From Sphingomonas sp. CBMAI 2297 (GTDB lineage: Bacteria > Pseudomonadota > Alphaproteobacteria > Sphingomonadales > Sphingomonadaceae), in assembly GCF_029870595.1 (NCBI RefSeq), contig NZ_JAPDIR010000003.1:248001-312000 (forward strand): DNA of 64,000 nt, given 5' to 3'. Of the stretch, positions 48,925-57,623 are shown in pieces. The translations under genes were made by a program, and so were the position numbers. How positions within the stretch are numbered: position 1 is the stretch's first letter; every line of letters begins with the position of its first letter. The notes under the pieces were generated by a model. It was not told where the DNA came from, did not search any database, and saw nothing but the letters and a program-made list of their open reading frames with translations.

Positions 48925-50163
48925 TCAGGCCGTGCCGTTGGAAGGTTTCCGCGTCAGCCGCTCCAGTCGCACCAGCGCCAGCGCGATCAGCACCAGCGGC
49001 ACCAGCACCAGGTAGAACGCCGTCTGGCCCGAGAAGCGATCGAAGGTGAAGCCGGTGATGAACGAACCGATGGTGCCGCCCAGCGCCGAGAAGATCACCA
49101 TCAGCCCCACCATCGCCGCATGCCGCTCCCGCGGCAGCGCGCTCAGCACCACCGAGGAAACGATCGGGTAGATCGGCGCCATGAACATGCCGATCAGCGG
49201 GAAGATGTACGCGGCGGCCGGCGCGTCGAGCCAGCCCATGTTCGCACGGGGGTGCAGCCCCTGGGTGGTCGGCAGCGTCAGCAGCACCAGCGCCGCGATC
49301 AGCGCGAGGCAGCCGAGCAGCAGCCTGAGCCAGCCGAGCCGCGCGACCAGCCCGCTGGCGCTCAGCCGCCCCACCGCCAGCGCGGCGATGAAGATGCTCG
49401 ACGCCTGCACGCTCATCGCGCTGGGCAGATGCAGCACCTGGTTGTTGAAGGTCGGCAGCCAGGTACCGACGCCCTGCTCGATCAGCACATAGAGGAAGAT
49501 CGCGGCCAGGAAGGCGATGGTCGAGGGCAGCACGAGCAGCGCCAGCGCGTCGCGATAGCCGGTGCCCGGCTCGCCTTGCGCGGCCTTTGCGGCGCTCTCG
49601 TCGAGATCCGCGAACCACCAGAGCACCGCCGTCGCCAGCGCGAGCACCGCGATCACCCGGTAGACGCCAAGCCAGCCCTGCCCCGTCATGTCCTGGCCGA
49701 TGAACCAGCCGAACAGCCAGATGCCGGCAAGGATGCCGACCATGAACACGCCCTCGATCAGCGAGGTCAGGCTGGCGTGGCGCGCCGGATCGGGGCGGAC
49801 CAGGCCGATCGAGCTGTAGGTCGCCACCTTGGCGATGCCGAAGCACAGGCCGACCAGCACGAAGAACAGCTGCATCGCCCAGAAACTGTTCGCGAAGGAG
49901 ATGGCGAGCGCCCCGGCGGCAACCGCGAGCATCACGCCGATCTGCGCGCGCCGGAAGCCGAAGCGCGGCAGCGCGGTGGCGAACAGGAAGGAGGCGACGA
50001 CCACCGACAGGTCCTTGCAGGCCTCGAGCGTCGCCGCCTGCGGCTTGCTGACGCCGTAATGCGCGATCGACTGGAGAATCACCGTGCCGACGCTGTTCAT
50101 CAGCAGCCCGAGCAGGGCGTAGCTGGTGATCAGGGCGGGTACCGCCCAGGCTGCGCGCTTCAT
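48925..50163 (-). CDS. MFS sugar transporter
   Basis: 412 residues from the ATG at 50161-50163 (AGAGGA seven bases upstream). Twelve helices, with 'LLMNSVGTVILQSIAHYGVSKPQAATLEACKDLSVVVASFL' at the start and 'FPLIGMFMAPIYPIVSSVVLSALPRERHAAMVGLMVIFSALGGTIGSFITGF' late. This resembles the fucose/glucose-galactose (FHS-like) carriers. It is 69 bases downstream of the GH3 beta-glucosidase on the same strand, so it probably imports glucose or the aglycone-free sugar released by that enzyme. Confidence 0.88.
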   Translation of the reverse strand: MKRAAWAVPALITSYALLGLLMNSVGTVILQSIAHYGVSKPQAATLEACKDLSVVVASFLFATALPRFGFRRAQIGVMLAVAAGALAISFANSFWAMQLFFVLVGLCFGIAKVATYSSIGLVRPDPARHASLTSLIEGVFMVGILAGIWLFGWFIGQDMTGQGWLGVYRVIAVLALATAVLWWFADLDESAAKAAQGEPGTGYRDALALLVLPSTIAFLAAIFLYVLIEQGVGTWLPTFNNQVLHLPSAMSVQASSIFIAALAVGRLSASGLVARLGWLRLLLGCLALIAALVLLTLPTTQGLHPRANMGWLDAPAAAYIFPLIGMFMAPIYPIVSSVVLSALPRERHAAMVGLMVIFSALGGTIGSFITGFTFDRFSGQTAFYLVLVPLVLIALALVRLERLTRKPSNGTA

Positions 50164-50209
50164 TCGTGATCCTCTCCGTCTCTCTGTCGCCCGGCAGCGA
50201 AGCAGATCA

Positions 50210-50223
50210 TGCAATGCATTTCA
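50210..50223. promoter_or_regulatory. LacI-type dyad between GH3 and MFS genes
   Basis: TGCAATGCATTTCA; arms TGCAA/TTTCA (4 of 5 pairs), with an inner ATGCAATGCAT dyad. It is 47 bases before the MFS start and shares AATGCATTTC with the site at 59881. Confidence 0.35.
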
Positions 50224-50232
50224 ACGGCTGCG

Positions 50233-52494
50233 TCAAACCGCGTCGAATTGGCTGTGGAGTTCCTCGCCGCCAGCATTGACCCACAGGTCGAACGCGCCCG
50301 GTTCGATCCGCCACTGCCCGTCCGCGGCAACCAGGGCGAGCTCGGCATGGGGAATGGCGAGCGTCACGACGCGCCGCTCGCCCGGATCCAGCGTGACGCG
50401 GGCATGGGCCCTCATCTGGCGCACCGGCCGCGTGCGGCTGGCGACTCGGTCGTGGATGTCGGCGCGGACGAACGCCTCGCCGCGGCGGCCGCCGATGTTG
50501 GTGACGGCAATGCGGACCTGCACCGCCTCGCCGCGCGCCACCCGCGAGGAGAGCTGGAGATCGGCAAGCGCGAAGCGGGCATAGCCCTGTCCGCTGCCGA
50601 AGGGGAACAGCGCGCGATCGGGCGCATCGCGCCAATGGCTGCGGCCCGGCGCCATCGGATCGGCGTCGGCCGCCGGGCGGCCGGTGCCGCGCCGATCATA
50701 CGACCAGGGCTGCTGCCCCGTCGCCAGCGGGAAGCTCACCGGCAGCCGCCCGGTCGGCTCGCGCAAACCGAACAGGATATCGGCCACGGCCGCGCCGGTC
50801 TGCTCGCCGAGGAACCAGGTGCAGAGCAAGGCCGGCGCATCGCGCACCGCCCCCTCCAGCGCCAGCGCACGGCCATGGCGGAGCAGCACCACCACCGGCG
50901 TGCCGGTCGCCGCCACGGCCTCTGCCAGCGCCTGCTGCGCCGCCGGCACGGTGATCTCGACGCGGCTATTGCCTTCGCCGGACATGTCGCCCGCCTCGCC
51001 GATCGCGAGCAGCACGACATCGGCCGCCCTCGCCGCCGCCACTGCCCGCGCGATGCCGCCGCCGAGCGGCTCGTGGATGCCGCTCCCCGCCTCCACCGCC
51101 AGCGCGTCGGGATCGGCCAGCAGCGCGCGGATGCCGGTGGCAAGGTCGATGCCATGCTGCGCATCGCCAGCGAAGGACCAGGGGCCGTTGAGGTTCGCCC
51201 GGTCCGCCCCGAACGGGCCGATCAGCGCCACCCGCCTGCCCGCGCGCGGCAGCGGCAGCAGATCGCCCCGGTTCCGCAGCAGCACGACCGAGCGGGTCGC
51301 CACCTCGCGGGCCAGCGCCTTGATCGCGGGCGTGGCGGTCCGCTTCCGCTCGGCCGCGGCGTCGAGCGAGCGGAAGGGGTCGTCGAACAGCCCCAGCGCC
51401 TCCTTCAGCGCCAGCACGCGCCGGACCGCCTCGTCCACCCGCGCCATCGGCACCCGGCCGCTCGCGACCAGCGCCGGCAAATGCTTGTTGTAGAGCCCGC
51501 TCTGCATCGAGACATCGACGCCCGCGAGGATCGCCAGCCGCGCCGCATCGGCCTCGTCGGCGGCCACGCCATGCGCGATCAGCTCGCGATCGGCGTCATA
51601 GTCGGAGACGCAGACGCCGCCAAAGCCCAGCTCGCCGCGCAATATGTCGGTGAGCAGCCAGCGATTGGCCGTCGCCGGAACGCCGTTGAAATCCGTGAAC
51701 GAAGCGATCGTCGCCAGCGCGCCCGCGCCGAAGCCGGCGGCGAAGGGCGGCAGATAGGTTTCGCGCAGCTCGGCCACGCTCATGTCGACCGCGGCATATT
51801 CCATGCCGCCGCGCACCGCCGAATAGCCGGCGAAATGCTTGGGCGTGGCGAGCAGGCTGTCCGGCCGCCGCAGATCGGGGCCCTGGAGCCCGCGCACCCG
51901 CGCCACGGCGAGCTGGCGGTTGAGCAGCACGTCCTCGCCCGCGCCTTCGGCCACGCGGCCCCAGCGCTGGTCCCGCGCCACATCGACCACCGGCGCGAAG
52001 GTCCAGTGCAGGCCGCCGGCGCTCGCCTCTTCGGCCACCGCCCGGGCGGCGCGCTCGGAGAGTTCGGGATCGAACGCCGCCGCTTCTGCCAGCGGGATCG
52101 GGAAGATGGTGCGGCAGCCATGGATCACGTCGGCGGCGAAGAGCAGCGGAATGCCGAGCCGGCTCCGCAGCGCCGCCTGCTGCGCCCGCCGCGCGCCGGC
52201 CACGCCATAACCGTTGAACAGCATCCCCACCCGGCCGGCGCGGATATCGGCGAGCAGCGCATCGGCGCCGCGCGGGTCGACCACAGGGTTGAACACCGCC
52301 CCCACCGGCCGGATCTCGTCGTTGAAGCAGCTGAGCTGGCCCGCCTTCTCCGCGATCGTCATCCGCGCGACCAGATCGTCGATCCGCGCGGACGCGGCCC
52401 GCGCCGCGACCGGCAGCATGCCGAGCAGCGCCACCTGGGCCGATCCGGCGAGCAAGGCACGGCGGCCGATTCGCGTTCCGGCGTCGCGCGCCAT
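50233..52494 (-). CDS. Exported GH3 beta-glucosidase
   Basis: 753 residues from the ATG at 52492-52494 (AGGGA just upstream). 'RIGRRALLAGSAQVALLGMLPVAARA' looks like a Tat signal. GH3 order: N-terminal barrel with 'TFAPVVDVARDQRWGRVAEGAGEDVLL', 'ATPKHFAGYSAVRGG', nucleophile D298 in 'FGGVCVSDYDADRELIAHG'; second alpha/beta domain 'SVVLLRNRGDLLPLPRAGRRVALIGPFGADRANLNGPWSF'; C-terminal fibronectin-III-like domain ('VQVRIAVTNIGGRRGEAFV'). It cleaves beta-glucosides in the periplasm. Divergent from a TonB receptor with a shared LacI-type dyad in between, it may belong to a beta-glucan or gentiobiose system rather than to the alpha-glucan operon. Confidence 0.93.
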   Translation of the reverse strand: MARDAGTRIGRRALLAGSAQVALLGMLPVAARAASARIDDLVARMTIAEKAGQLSCFNDEIRPVGAVFNPVVDPRGADALLADIRAGRVGMLFNGYGVAGARRAQQAALRSRLGIPLLFAADVIHGCRTIFPIPLAEAAAFDPELSERAARAVAEEASAGGLHWTFAPVVDVARDQRWGRVAEGAGEDVLLNRQLAVARVRGLQGPDLRRPDSLLATPKHFAGYSAVRGGMEYAAVDMSVAELRETYLPPFAAGFGAGALATIASFTDFNGVPATANRWLLTDILRGELGFGGVCVSDYDADRELIAHGVAADEADAARLAILAGVDVSMQSGLYNKHLPALVASGRVPMARVDEAVRRVLALKEALGLFDDPFRSLDAAAERKRTATPAIKALAREVATRSVVLLRNRGDLLPLPRAGRRVALIGPFGADRANLNGPWSFAGDAQHGIDLATGIRALLADPDALAVEAGSGIHEPLGGGIARAVAAARAADVVLLAIGEAGDMSGEGNSRVEITVPAAQQALAEAVAATGTPVVVLLRHGRALALEGAVRDAPALLCTWFLGEQTGAAVADILFGLREPTGRLPVSFPLATGQQPWSYDRRGTGRPAADADPMAPGRSHWRDAPDRALFPFGSGQGYARFALADLQLSSRVARGEAVQVRIAVTNIGGRRGEAFVRADIHDRVASRTRPVRQMRAHARVTLDPGERRVVTLAIPHAELALVAADGQWRIEPGAFDLWVNAGGEELHSQFDAV

Positions 52495-52619
52495 CCTTCC
52501 CTGCCTCAAAATCCGCTCTCCCACACCCGCGGCCCCACCAGGGAGCAGGCGAAAACCGTTGGAATCTGGACGTGTTGCCCCAGTGCACCACTGGTTGGCA
52601 AATTCCGCGTGACAGTTGC

Positions 52620-52633
52620 AGAAAACGATTTCA
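52620..52633. promoter_or_regulatory. LacI-type dyad between GH3 and TonB receptor genes
   Basis: AGAAAACGATTTCA: one mismatch to the pattern TGWAANCGNTNWCA, sharing AAAACGAT with the GH65 promoter site. It lies 77 bases before the receptor ATG and 126 before the divergent GH3 start. Confidence 0.5.
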
Positions 52634-52709
52634 TTATCCTGCGGCCGCGATTAGTCGGGCGGGATCAACCGCCGGACAGTCCGGCGATAAACTCGGTTGG
52701 GGAGGATAT

Positions 52710-55283
52710 ATGTTGCTTTCCGTTCGCGCCGGCGTTCGCGCTGCGCTGTTGGCCAGCGCAGCCATGCTGCCGCTCGCCGCCCAGGCCCAGACCGCGGCCA
52801 CCAACGCGGCCGCGCCGGCCGCGCAGGACGATGCCGCCGACGAGGGCCAGATCATCGTCACCGGCCAGACCACGCCGAATCGTCCGCTGATCACCGCCTC
52901 GGCCGACATCACGCTCGCCAATCGCGAGCTGATCGACCAGAAGGCCCCGCGCTCGACCGCCGACCTGCTCGAGATGGTCCCGGGCATCTTCGTCGAGGCG
53001 ACCGCCGGCCAGATCTCGAACAACTATTCGGTCCGCGGCCTGCAGGGCGGCGGCCAGCGCTTCGTCCAGCTTGAGGAGGACGGCATGCCGATCCTCTATG
53101 GCGGCGGCGGCGCCGACTTCTTCTTCGACCAGGACCTGACCATCGATCGCCTCGAAGCGGTCAAGGGCGGCTCGTCGGGCGTGCTCACCGTCAACGGCGC
53201 GGGCGCGACGATCAACTTCGTCTCGAAGAACCCGAACCACGAGAAGGCGGAGGGCATCGCCCGCTTCACTGCCTATAATTACGGCCTGAAGCGCGGCGAT
53301 TTCTATTATTCGCAGCCGATCACCGACAAGCTCGCGTTCAACGTCGGCGGCTATTTCCAGTCGAGCCCGGGCGTCCGCAAGAACCCGTTCGACTATCAGG
53401 GCTGGCGCCTGAAGGGCTCGCTCGAGTACAAGTTCGACGACGGCGGCTATATCCGCCTGTCGGGCAAGGGCGGCCACGTGGAGAACGCCTACTACGCCGA
53501 CCAGCCCTATCGCTTCCAGAACGGCAAGCCGACGAGCATCACCAGCCTCGACACCCAGTTCGGCAATGTCGGCGGCGACGCCTTCGCGAACATCGCCGTG
53601 CCGGTCTCGACCTTCGCGCATTCGAGCGGCTATCGCGACTTCAAGTATCGCGACGGCGTGGTCGCCAAGACCTGGCAGGCGCGCCTCGACTTCGAGAAGC
53701 CGGTCAGCGATTCGTTCACCCTGTTCGGCCATGGCCGCTATCTGGACTATTCGTACGATTTCAACGGCCTGTTCCCGGGCTCGGGCACCGGCAATGCCGG
53801 CCTGACCAGCGCGGTCAACTATCTGACCCCGGGTAACAACTCGCCGATCAACAGCCTGCTGACGCTCGGCCAGGCCGCCTTCCCGGCCACCGCGCGCTTC
53901 GGCATCAAGAACCTGCGCACCGGCCAGGTGATCGGCTCGAACCAGACGGACGTGCTCAACGCCCTCAACGGCAACGGCTTCCTGCAGCGCACCACGCTCA
54001 ACCACGACGCGATCGACGCCTATGACTTCGGCATGAACGTCGGCGGCCGCTGGAGCTTCGAGAGCGGCAGCTTCAAGAACTCGCTGACCGCGGGCGTGAT
54101 GTACTACAACACCAAGCGCAACCAGGATCAGTCGGCGACCGCCAGCGTGGTCAACGACGTGCGCACCAACAGCGACATCTACGACATCGTCGCGCTCAAT
54201 GCGAGCAACCAGGTCATCGGCACGCTGTCGGACAACGGCCTGGTCTCCTATGGCGATTGGGGCGCGGGCATCCGCAGCCGCAAGGATTCGAGCCTGTCGC
54301 TCTATGTGAACGACGAGTTCTCGATCGGCGACCTGCACGTCGACGCGGGCGTGCGCTGGGAGCATGACAGCGCCACGGCGTGGGACGGCAATACGCCGAC
54401 CGCCGCCAATGCCGCCGCGCGCATCATCCGGACTCCGGGAAATTCGTTCGAGCAGCTCGTCCCGGCCGGCACCGCCGGCGTGCTCACCACGGTCGGCTCG
54501 ACCTGGGACGGCACCTATTCGGTGCGCAAGGCGAACAAGAAGGCGGTGGCCTACACCGTCGGCGCGAACTATCTGATCACGCCGAACTTCTCGATCTATG
54601 CCCGCTACGCCAATGGCTTCCAGATGAACAACGTCGATCCCATCACCGGGATCGAGCTGTACGAAGCCGGCGTGCGCTACCAGCATGGTCGCCTGATCTC
54701 GGCCTCGGCGACGGTGTTCCGCACCAACTTCCGCAACCAGAACTACAATTTCGCCGATCCGATCAACCCGTCGGTGCAGAGCAACATCAACGCCGACCTG
54801 CGCACCAACGGCGTCGAGCTCAACCTGAACGTCCGTCCGGTCGATGCGTTCTCGATCGACTTCCAGGGCGTGTTCCAGGATCCGAAGCTGGTGAATCTGG
54901 CGATCAACGGCGCCAACCAGGCGGGCTTCGAGGGCAATCGCCCCGAGCGCACCCCGGCGCGCCTGTTCACGATCACGCCGAGCTACAAGCTGCCGAACGG
55001 TCTCGGTGAGATCTATGGCCGCTACAAGTATATCGGCAAGATCTATGCCGATGCCGGCAACGGCGTGGCGCTGCCGAGCTATGGCGTGACCAGCGTCGGC
55101 GCCTCGTTCAACCTCAGCAAGCAGCTGCAGCTGAGCGTGAACGCCGACAACATCTTCAACGTCATCGGCCTCACCGAGGGCAATCCGCGCCAGGGCCAGA
55201 CCCAGGCGATCACCAACGGCTATTTCTACGCCCGCGGCATCGTCGGCGCTACCTATGGCGGCACGATCACGTTCAAGTTCTGA
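52710..55283 (+). CDS. TonB-dependent receptor (FhuA/FecA-like plug)
   Basis: 857 residues from the ATG at 52710 (GGGGAGG five bases upstream). Signal peptide to ~26 ('PLAAQAQ'), TonB box 'GQIIVTGQTTPN', plug 'STADLLEMVPGIFVEATAGQISNNYSVRGLQGGGQRFVQLEEDGMPI' and 'LDRLEAVKGGSSGVLTVNGAGATINFVSKNP'-type text, and a barrel ending 'GATYGGTITFKF'. The plug resembles siderophore-type receptors, but the neighbours (GH3 on one side, a six-hairpin-like enzyme downstream) point to an oligosaccharide. An intercistronic hairpin separates it by 86 bases from the next gene. Confidence 0.92.
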   Translation: MLLSVRAGVRAALLASAAMLPLAAQAQTAATNAAAPAAQDDAADEGQIIVTGQTTPNRPLITASADITLANRELIDQKAPRSTADLLEMVPGIFVEATAGQISNNYSVRGLQGGGQRFVQLEEDGMPILYGGGGADFFFDQDLTIDRLEAVKGGSSGVLTVNGAGATINFVSKNPNHEKAEGIARFTAYNYGLKRGDFYYSQPITDKLAFNVGGYFQSSPGVRKNPFDYQGWRLKGSLEYKFDDGGYIRLSGKGGHVENAYYADQPYRFQNGKPTSITSLDTQFGNVGGDAFANIAVPVSTFAHSSGYRDFKYRDGVVAKTWQARLDFEKPVSDSFTLFGHGRYLDYSYDFNGLFPGSGTGNAGLTSAVNYLTPGNNSPINSLLTLGQAAFPATARFGIKNLRTGQVIGSNQTDVLNALNGNGFLQRTTLNHDAIDAYDFGMNVGGRWSFESGSFKNSLTAGVMYYNTKRNQDQSATASVVNDVRTNSDIYDIVALNASNQVIGTLSDNGLVSYGDWGAGIRSRKDSSLSLYVNDEFSIGDLHVDAGVRWEHDSATAWDGNTPTAANAAARIIRTPGNSFEQLVPAGTAGVLTTVGSTWDGTYSVRKANKKAVAYTVGANYLITPNFSIYARYANGFQMNNVDPITGIELYEAGVRYQHGRLISASATVFRTNFRNQNYNFADPINPSVQSNINADLRTNGVELNLNVRPVDAFSIDFQGVFQDPKLVNLAINGANQAGFEGNRPERTPARLFTITPSYKLPNGLGEIYGRYKYIGKIYADAGNGVALPSYGVTSVGASFNLSKQLQLSVNADNIFNVIGLTEGNPRQGQTQAITNGYFYARGIVGATYGGTITFKF

Positions 55284-55308
55284 TAACCCGCGAGGGTCGC
55301 AAAAGGGG

Positions 55309-55337
55309 GGCGCGGCAACTGAGAGGTTCGCCGCGCC
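55309..55337 (+). terminator. Intercistronic hairpin after third TonB receptor
   Basis: Perfect 8-bp stem GGCGCGGC / GCCGCGCC with a 13-base loop, preceded by AAAA and followed by TTT, 25 bases past the stop. Probably a leaky terminator, as the next gene has its own strong ribosome site and no separate promoter is obvious. Confidence 0.55.
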
Positions 55338-55369
55338 TTTCCGTATCTGGAATAAAAAGGAGGAAGCGG

Positions 55370-57445
55370 ATGCGAGGTTCGATGCGATTGATGCTGGTGG
55401 GCGGGCTGCTGCTTGCGGGCGCGAGCAAAACGGCCATGGCGCAGCAGCGCGGGGGCAAGGCACCCGAGCTGGCCTATAGCCTGACCGAGGGGCAGAATCT
55501 CAATGCCTTTGTGCGGGACGGCAAGGTCGCGGCGCACCTGCTGCTGCGCAACGGCAGCGATCCGCGCATCCTCGTCGCCTTCCCCGCCGGCAACAGCGGC
55601 GTCGGCCTGTGGTTCGAGCCTGTAGCCCGTCCCGCCACCTGGCGGCTCGAGCAGGCGCCGCGCCCGGTCACCTTCGCCGATGCCAAGGGTCGCCCGCTCC
55701 ACGGCATCGAGAGCATCGCGACGATCGATGCCGCCCGCCTCGCTCCCAAACAGGCAGTGCTCTCCAATGTCCGCTTCCTGCGCGACTATCAGTCGGTCAG
55801 CCGCTTCCCCGCCGAAGTGGCCGCGCCGATGCGCGTCGAGGGCAACCGCATCCTCTACGCCCGTGACCGCGTCGATGGCGCGCCGGGCTACAGCCTGGAG
55901 ATCCAGGTGCTGGGCGGCCGGATCAAGAATGGCGCGATCGTCGCCGGTGCCGATGGCCGCATCCGCCTGCGCATCGTCGCCGCGACCGGCGATACGCCGC
56001 TGACCGGCCTGAGCAAGGCCGAGCTGCTCAATGCCAAGGCCGCCGCCGATCCCGCCGCGCGCAATGCCCTCGCCTTCCTCAGCTACCGCGAGAAGTTCCT
56101 CGCCGGCTCGTGGCGCTTCGATACCTATTTCGGCCGCGACACGCTGATGTCGGTCCGGTTGCTGATGCCGGCGCTCAAGGGCCCGGCAGTCGAGGCCGGG
56201 CTCGGCGCGGTGCTCGCCCGCCTCGACGACAAGGGCGATGTCGCGCACGAGGAGGGGCTCTCCGAATTCGCGCTGGTCGACCATCAGCACCATGGGCAGC
56301 CGGGCGGCGACACGCCGACGCTCGATTACGCGATGATCGACGACGACTATATGCTCGCGCCGGTCGCCGCCGAATATCTGCTCGCCCCGGCCAATCGCGC
56401 CGCCGCCGGCGCCTTCCTGGCGCGTGACGTGCCGAGCGTCGCGCATCCGGGCACCGCCCAGCCCGCCGGTGCGCTGCTGGTCCGCAACCTGCGCTTCGTG
56501 CTCGAGCACGCCGCGCCTTTCGCGAAGGATCCGAGCTGGAACAAGCTCGTCGCGGTCAGGGCCGGTCGCCTGACCGGCGAATGGCGCGACAGCGAGGAAG
56601 GGCTCGGCCGGGGCCGCTATCCCTATGACGTCAACGCCATCCTCGTCCCCGCCGCGCTCGAAGCGGCCGACAAGCTGCTCCGTGCCGGGCTGCTCGACCG
56701 CTTCCTGACCCCGGACGACCGCGCCGCGCTCGAACATGCCCATGCCATGGCCGCGACCTGGCGCGGCAAGGCGCCGGGCCTATTCGCCGTGGAGACCCCC
56801 GCCGCCGAGGCCGCGGCCCAGGTTCGCGACTATGCCGCCCGTGTCGGCGTGCCCGCCGCCCCGGCGCTCGCCGCGCTCAAGGGGCAGGCGCTGCGCTACC
56901 ATGCGATCGCGCTCGACGATGATGGCAAGCCGGTGCCGATCATCAATTCGGACGAAGGCTTCGCGCTGCTGTTCGGCCATCCCGATCCGGCCGATCTCCA
57001 GGCCTATGTCGGCGCGCTGGCACGGCCCTTCCCGGCCGGGCTGATGACCGATATCGGGCTGCTCGTGGCCAATCCGGCGCTGGCCAGCACCGAAGTACAG
57101 GACCGCTTCACGCCGGCCGCCTATCATGGCGCGGTGGTCTGGTCATGGCAGCAGGCGCTGTTCGCCGCCGGCCTGGAGCGCCAGCTCGCCCGCACCGACC
57201 TGCCCGCCGCTACCCGCGCGGTGCTGAAGGATGCGCAGGCCAAGCTGTGGCGCGCGATCCAGGCGACCCGGGCGACGCAGAGCTCGGAGCTCTGGTCCTG
57301 GGCGTTCGAGAATGGCCGCTACAAGGTCGTCGCCTTCGGCGCCGGCAAGGCGGACGTCGACGAATCCAACGCCGCGCAGCTCTGGAGCACCGTCTATCTC
57401 GCGGTCCAGCCGCCCAAGGCGGCACCGGCGAAGAAGAAGCGCTGA
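55370..57445 (+). CDS. Secreted six-hairpin (debranching-like) glycosidase-related protein
   Basis: 691 residues behind AAGGAGGAAG. Signal peptide to ~24 ('LLAGASKTAMAQ'). An N-terminal beta-sandwich-like third is followed, from ~245, by helical hairpins. The stretch 'SWRFDTYFGRDTLMSVRLLMP' closely recalls the 'GRDT' segment of amylo-1,6-glucosidase (glycogen debranching) and related (alpha/alpha)6 enzymes; 'EFALVDHQHHGQPGGDTPTLDYAMIDDDYM' and 'RYPYDVNAILVPAALEAADKLL' also suit such a fold. I cannot assign a GH family or confirm the catalytic acids. The C-terminus is basic ('APAKKKR'). It probably works on the oligosaccharide imported by the preceding receptor. Confidence 0.65.
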   Translation: MRGSMRLMLVGGLLLAGASKTAMAQQRGGKAPELAYSLTEGQNLNAFVRDGKVAAHLLLRNGSDPRILVAFPAGNSGVGLWFEPVARPATWRLEQAPRPVTFADAKGRPLHGIESIATIDAARLAPKQAVLSNVRFLRDYQSVSRFPAEVAAPMRVEGNRILYARDRVDGAPGYSLEIQVLGGRIKNGAIVAGADGRIRLRIVAATGDTPLTGLSKAELLNAKAAADPAARNALAFLSYREKFLAGSWRFDTYFGRDTLMSVRLLMPALKGPAVEAGLGAVLARLDDKGDVAHEEGLSEFALVDHQHHGQPGGDTPTLDYAMIDDDYMLAPVAAEYLLAPANRAAAGAFLARDVPSVAHPGTAQPAGALLVRNLRFVLEHAAPFAKDPSWNKLVAVRAGRLTGEWRDSEEGLGRGRYPYDVNAILVPAALEAADKLLRAGLLDRFLTPDDRAALEHAHAMAATWRGKAPGLFAVETPAAEAAAQVRDYAARVGVPAAPALAALKGQALRYHAIALDDDGKPVPIINSDEGFALLFGHPDPADLQAYVGALARPFPAGLMTDIGLLVANPALASTEVQDRFTPAAYHGAVVWSWQQALFAAGLERQLARTDLPAATRAVLKDAQAKLWRAIQATRATQSSELWSWAFENGRYKVVAFGAGKADVDESNAAQLWSTVYLAVQPPKAAPAKKKR

Positions 57446-57473
57446 GCTGAGCCAACCCAACACCCCACCTCGG

Positions 57474-57509
57474 CCCGCCATCCCTCCCCGGGGTGGCGGG
57501 CGTTTTTTT
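57474..57509 (+). terminator. Rho-independent terminator
   Basis: Ten-pair stem CCCGCCATCC / GGGTGGCGGG (one G-T pair), 7-base loop, then CG and seven T (57503-57509), 28 bases after the stop of the preceding gene. The clearest intrinsic terminator in the window; it closes the TonB-glycosidase operon. Confidence 0.93.
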
Positions 57510-57531
57510 GAGGGAGCGCCCTTCCCCCGCC

Positions 57532-57560
57532 CGTCATCCCCGCGCAGGCGGGGGATCCAG
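57532..57560. repeat. Single CGTCATCCCCGCG-type repeat unit
   Basis: CGTCATCCCCGCGCAGGCGG then GGGATCCAG. Internally palindromic (CCCCGC-GCAG-GCGGGG) and the same type as the pair at 38777-38913. It lies between the terminator and the convergent DUF6445-like gene. Confidence 0.72.
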
Positions 57561-57623
57561 AGTCACGCAGGACATCGCTCTGTTGTCCTGGCCCCCACCT
57601 TCGCGGTGATGCCGATCACGAGG

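Noticed and set aside
52710..55283. Siderophore (iron) receptor
   Set aside because: The plug wording resembles siderophore receptors, but no iron-box, siderophore or FecI/FecR genes are adjacent while glycosidases flank it on both sides, so I left the ligand open.
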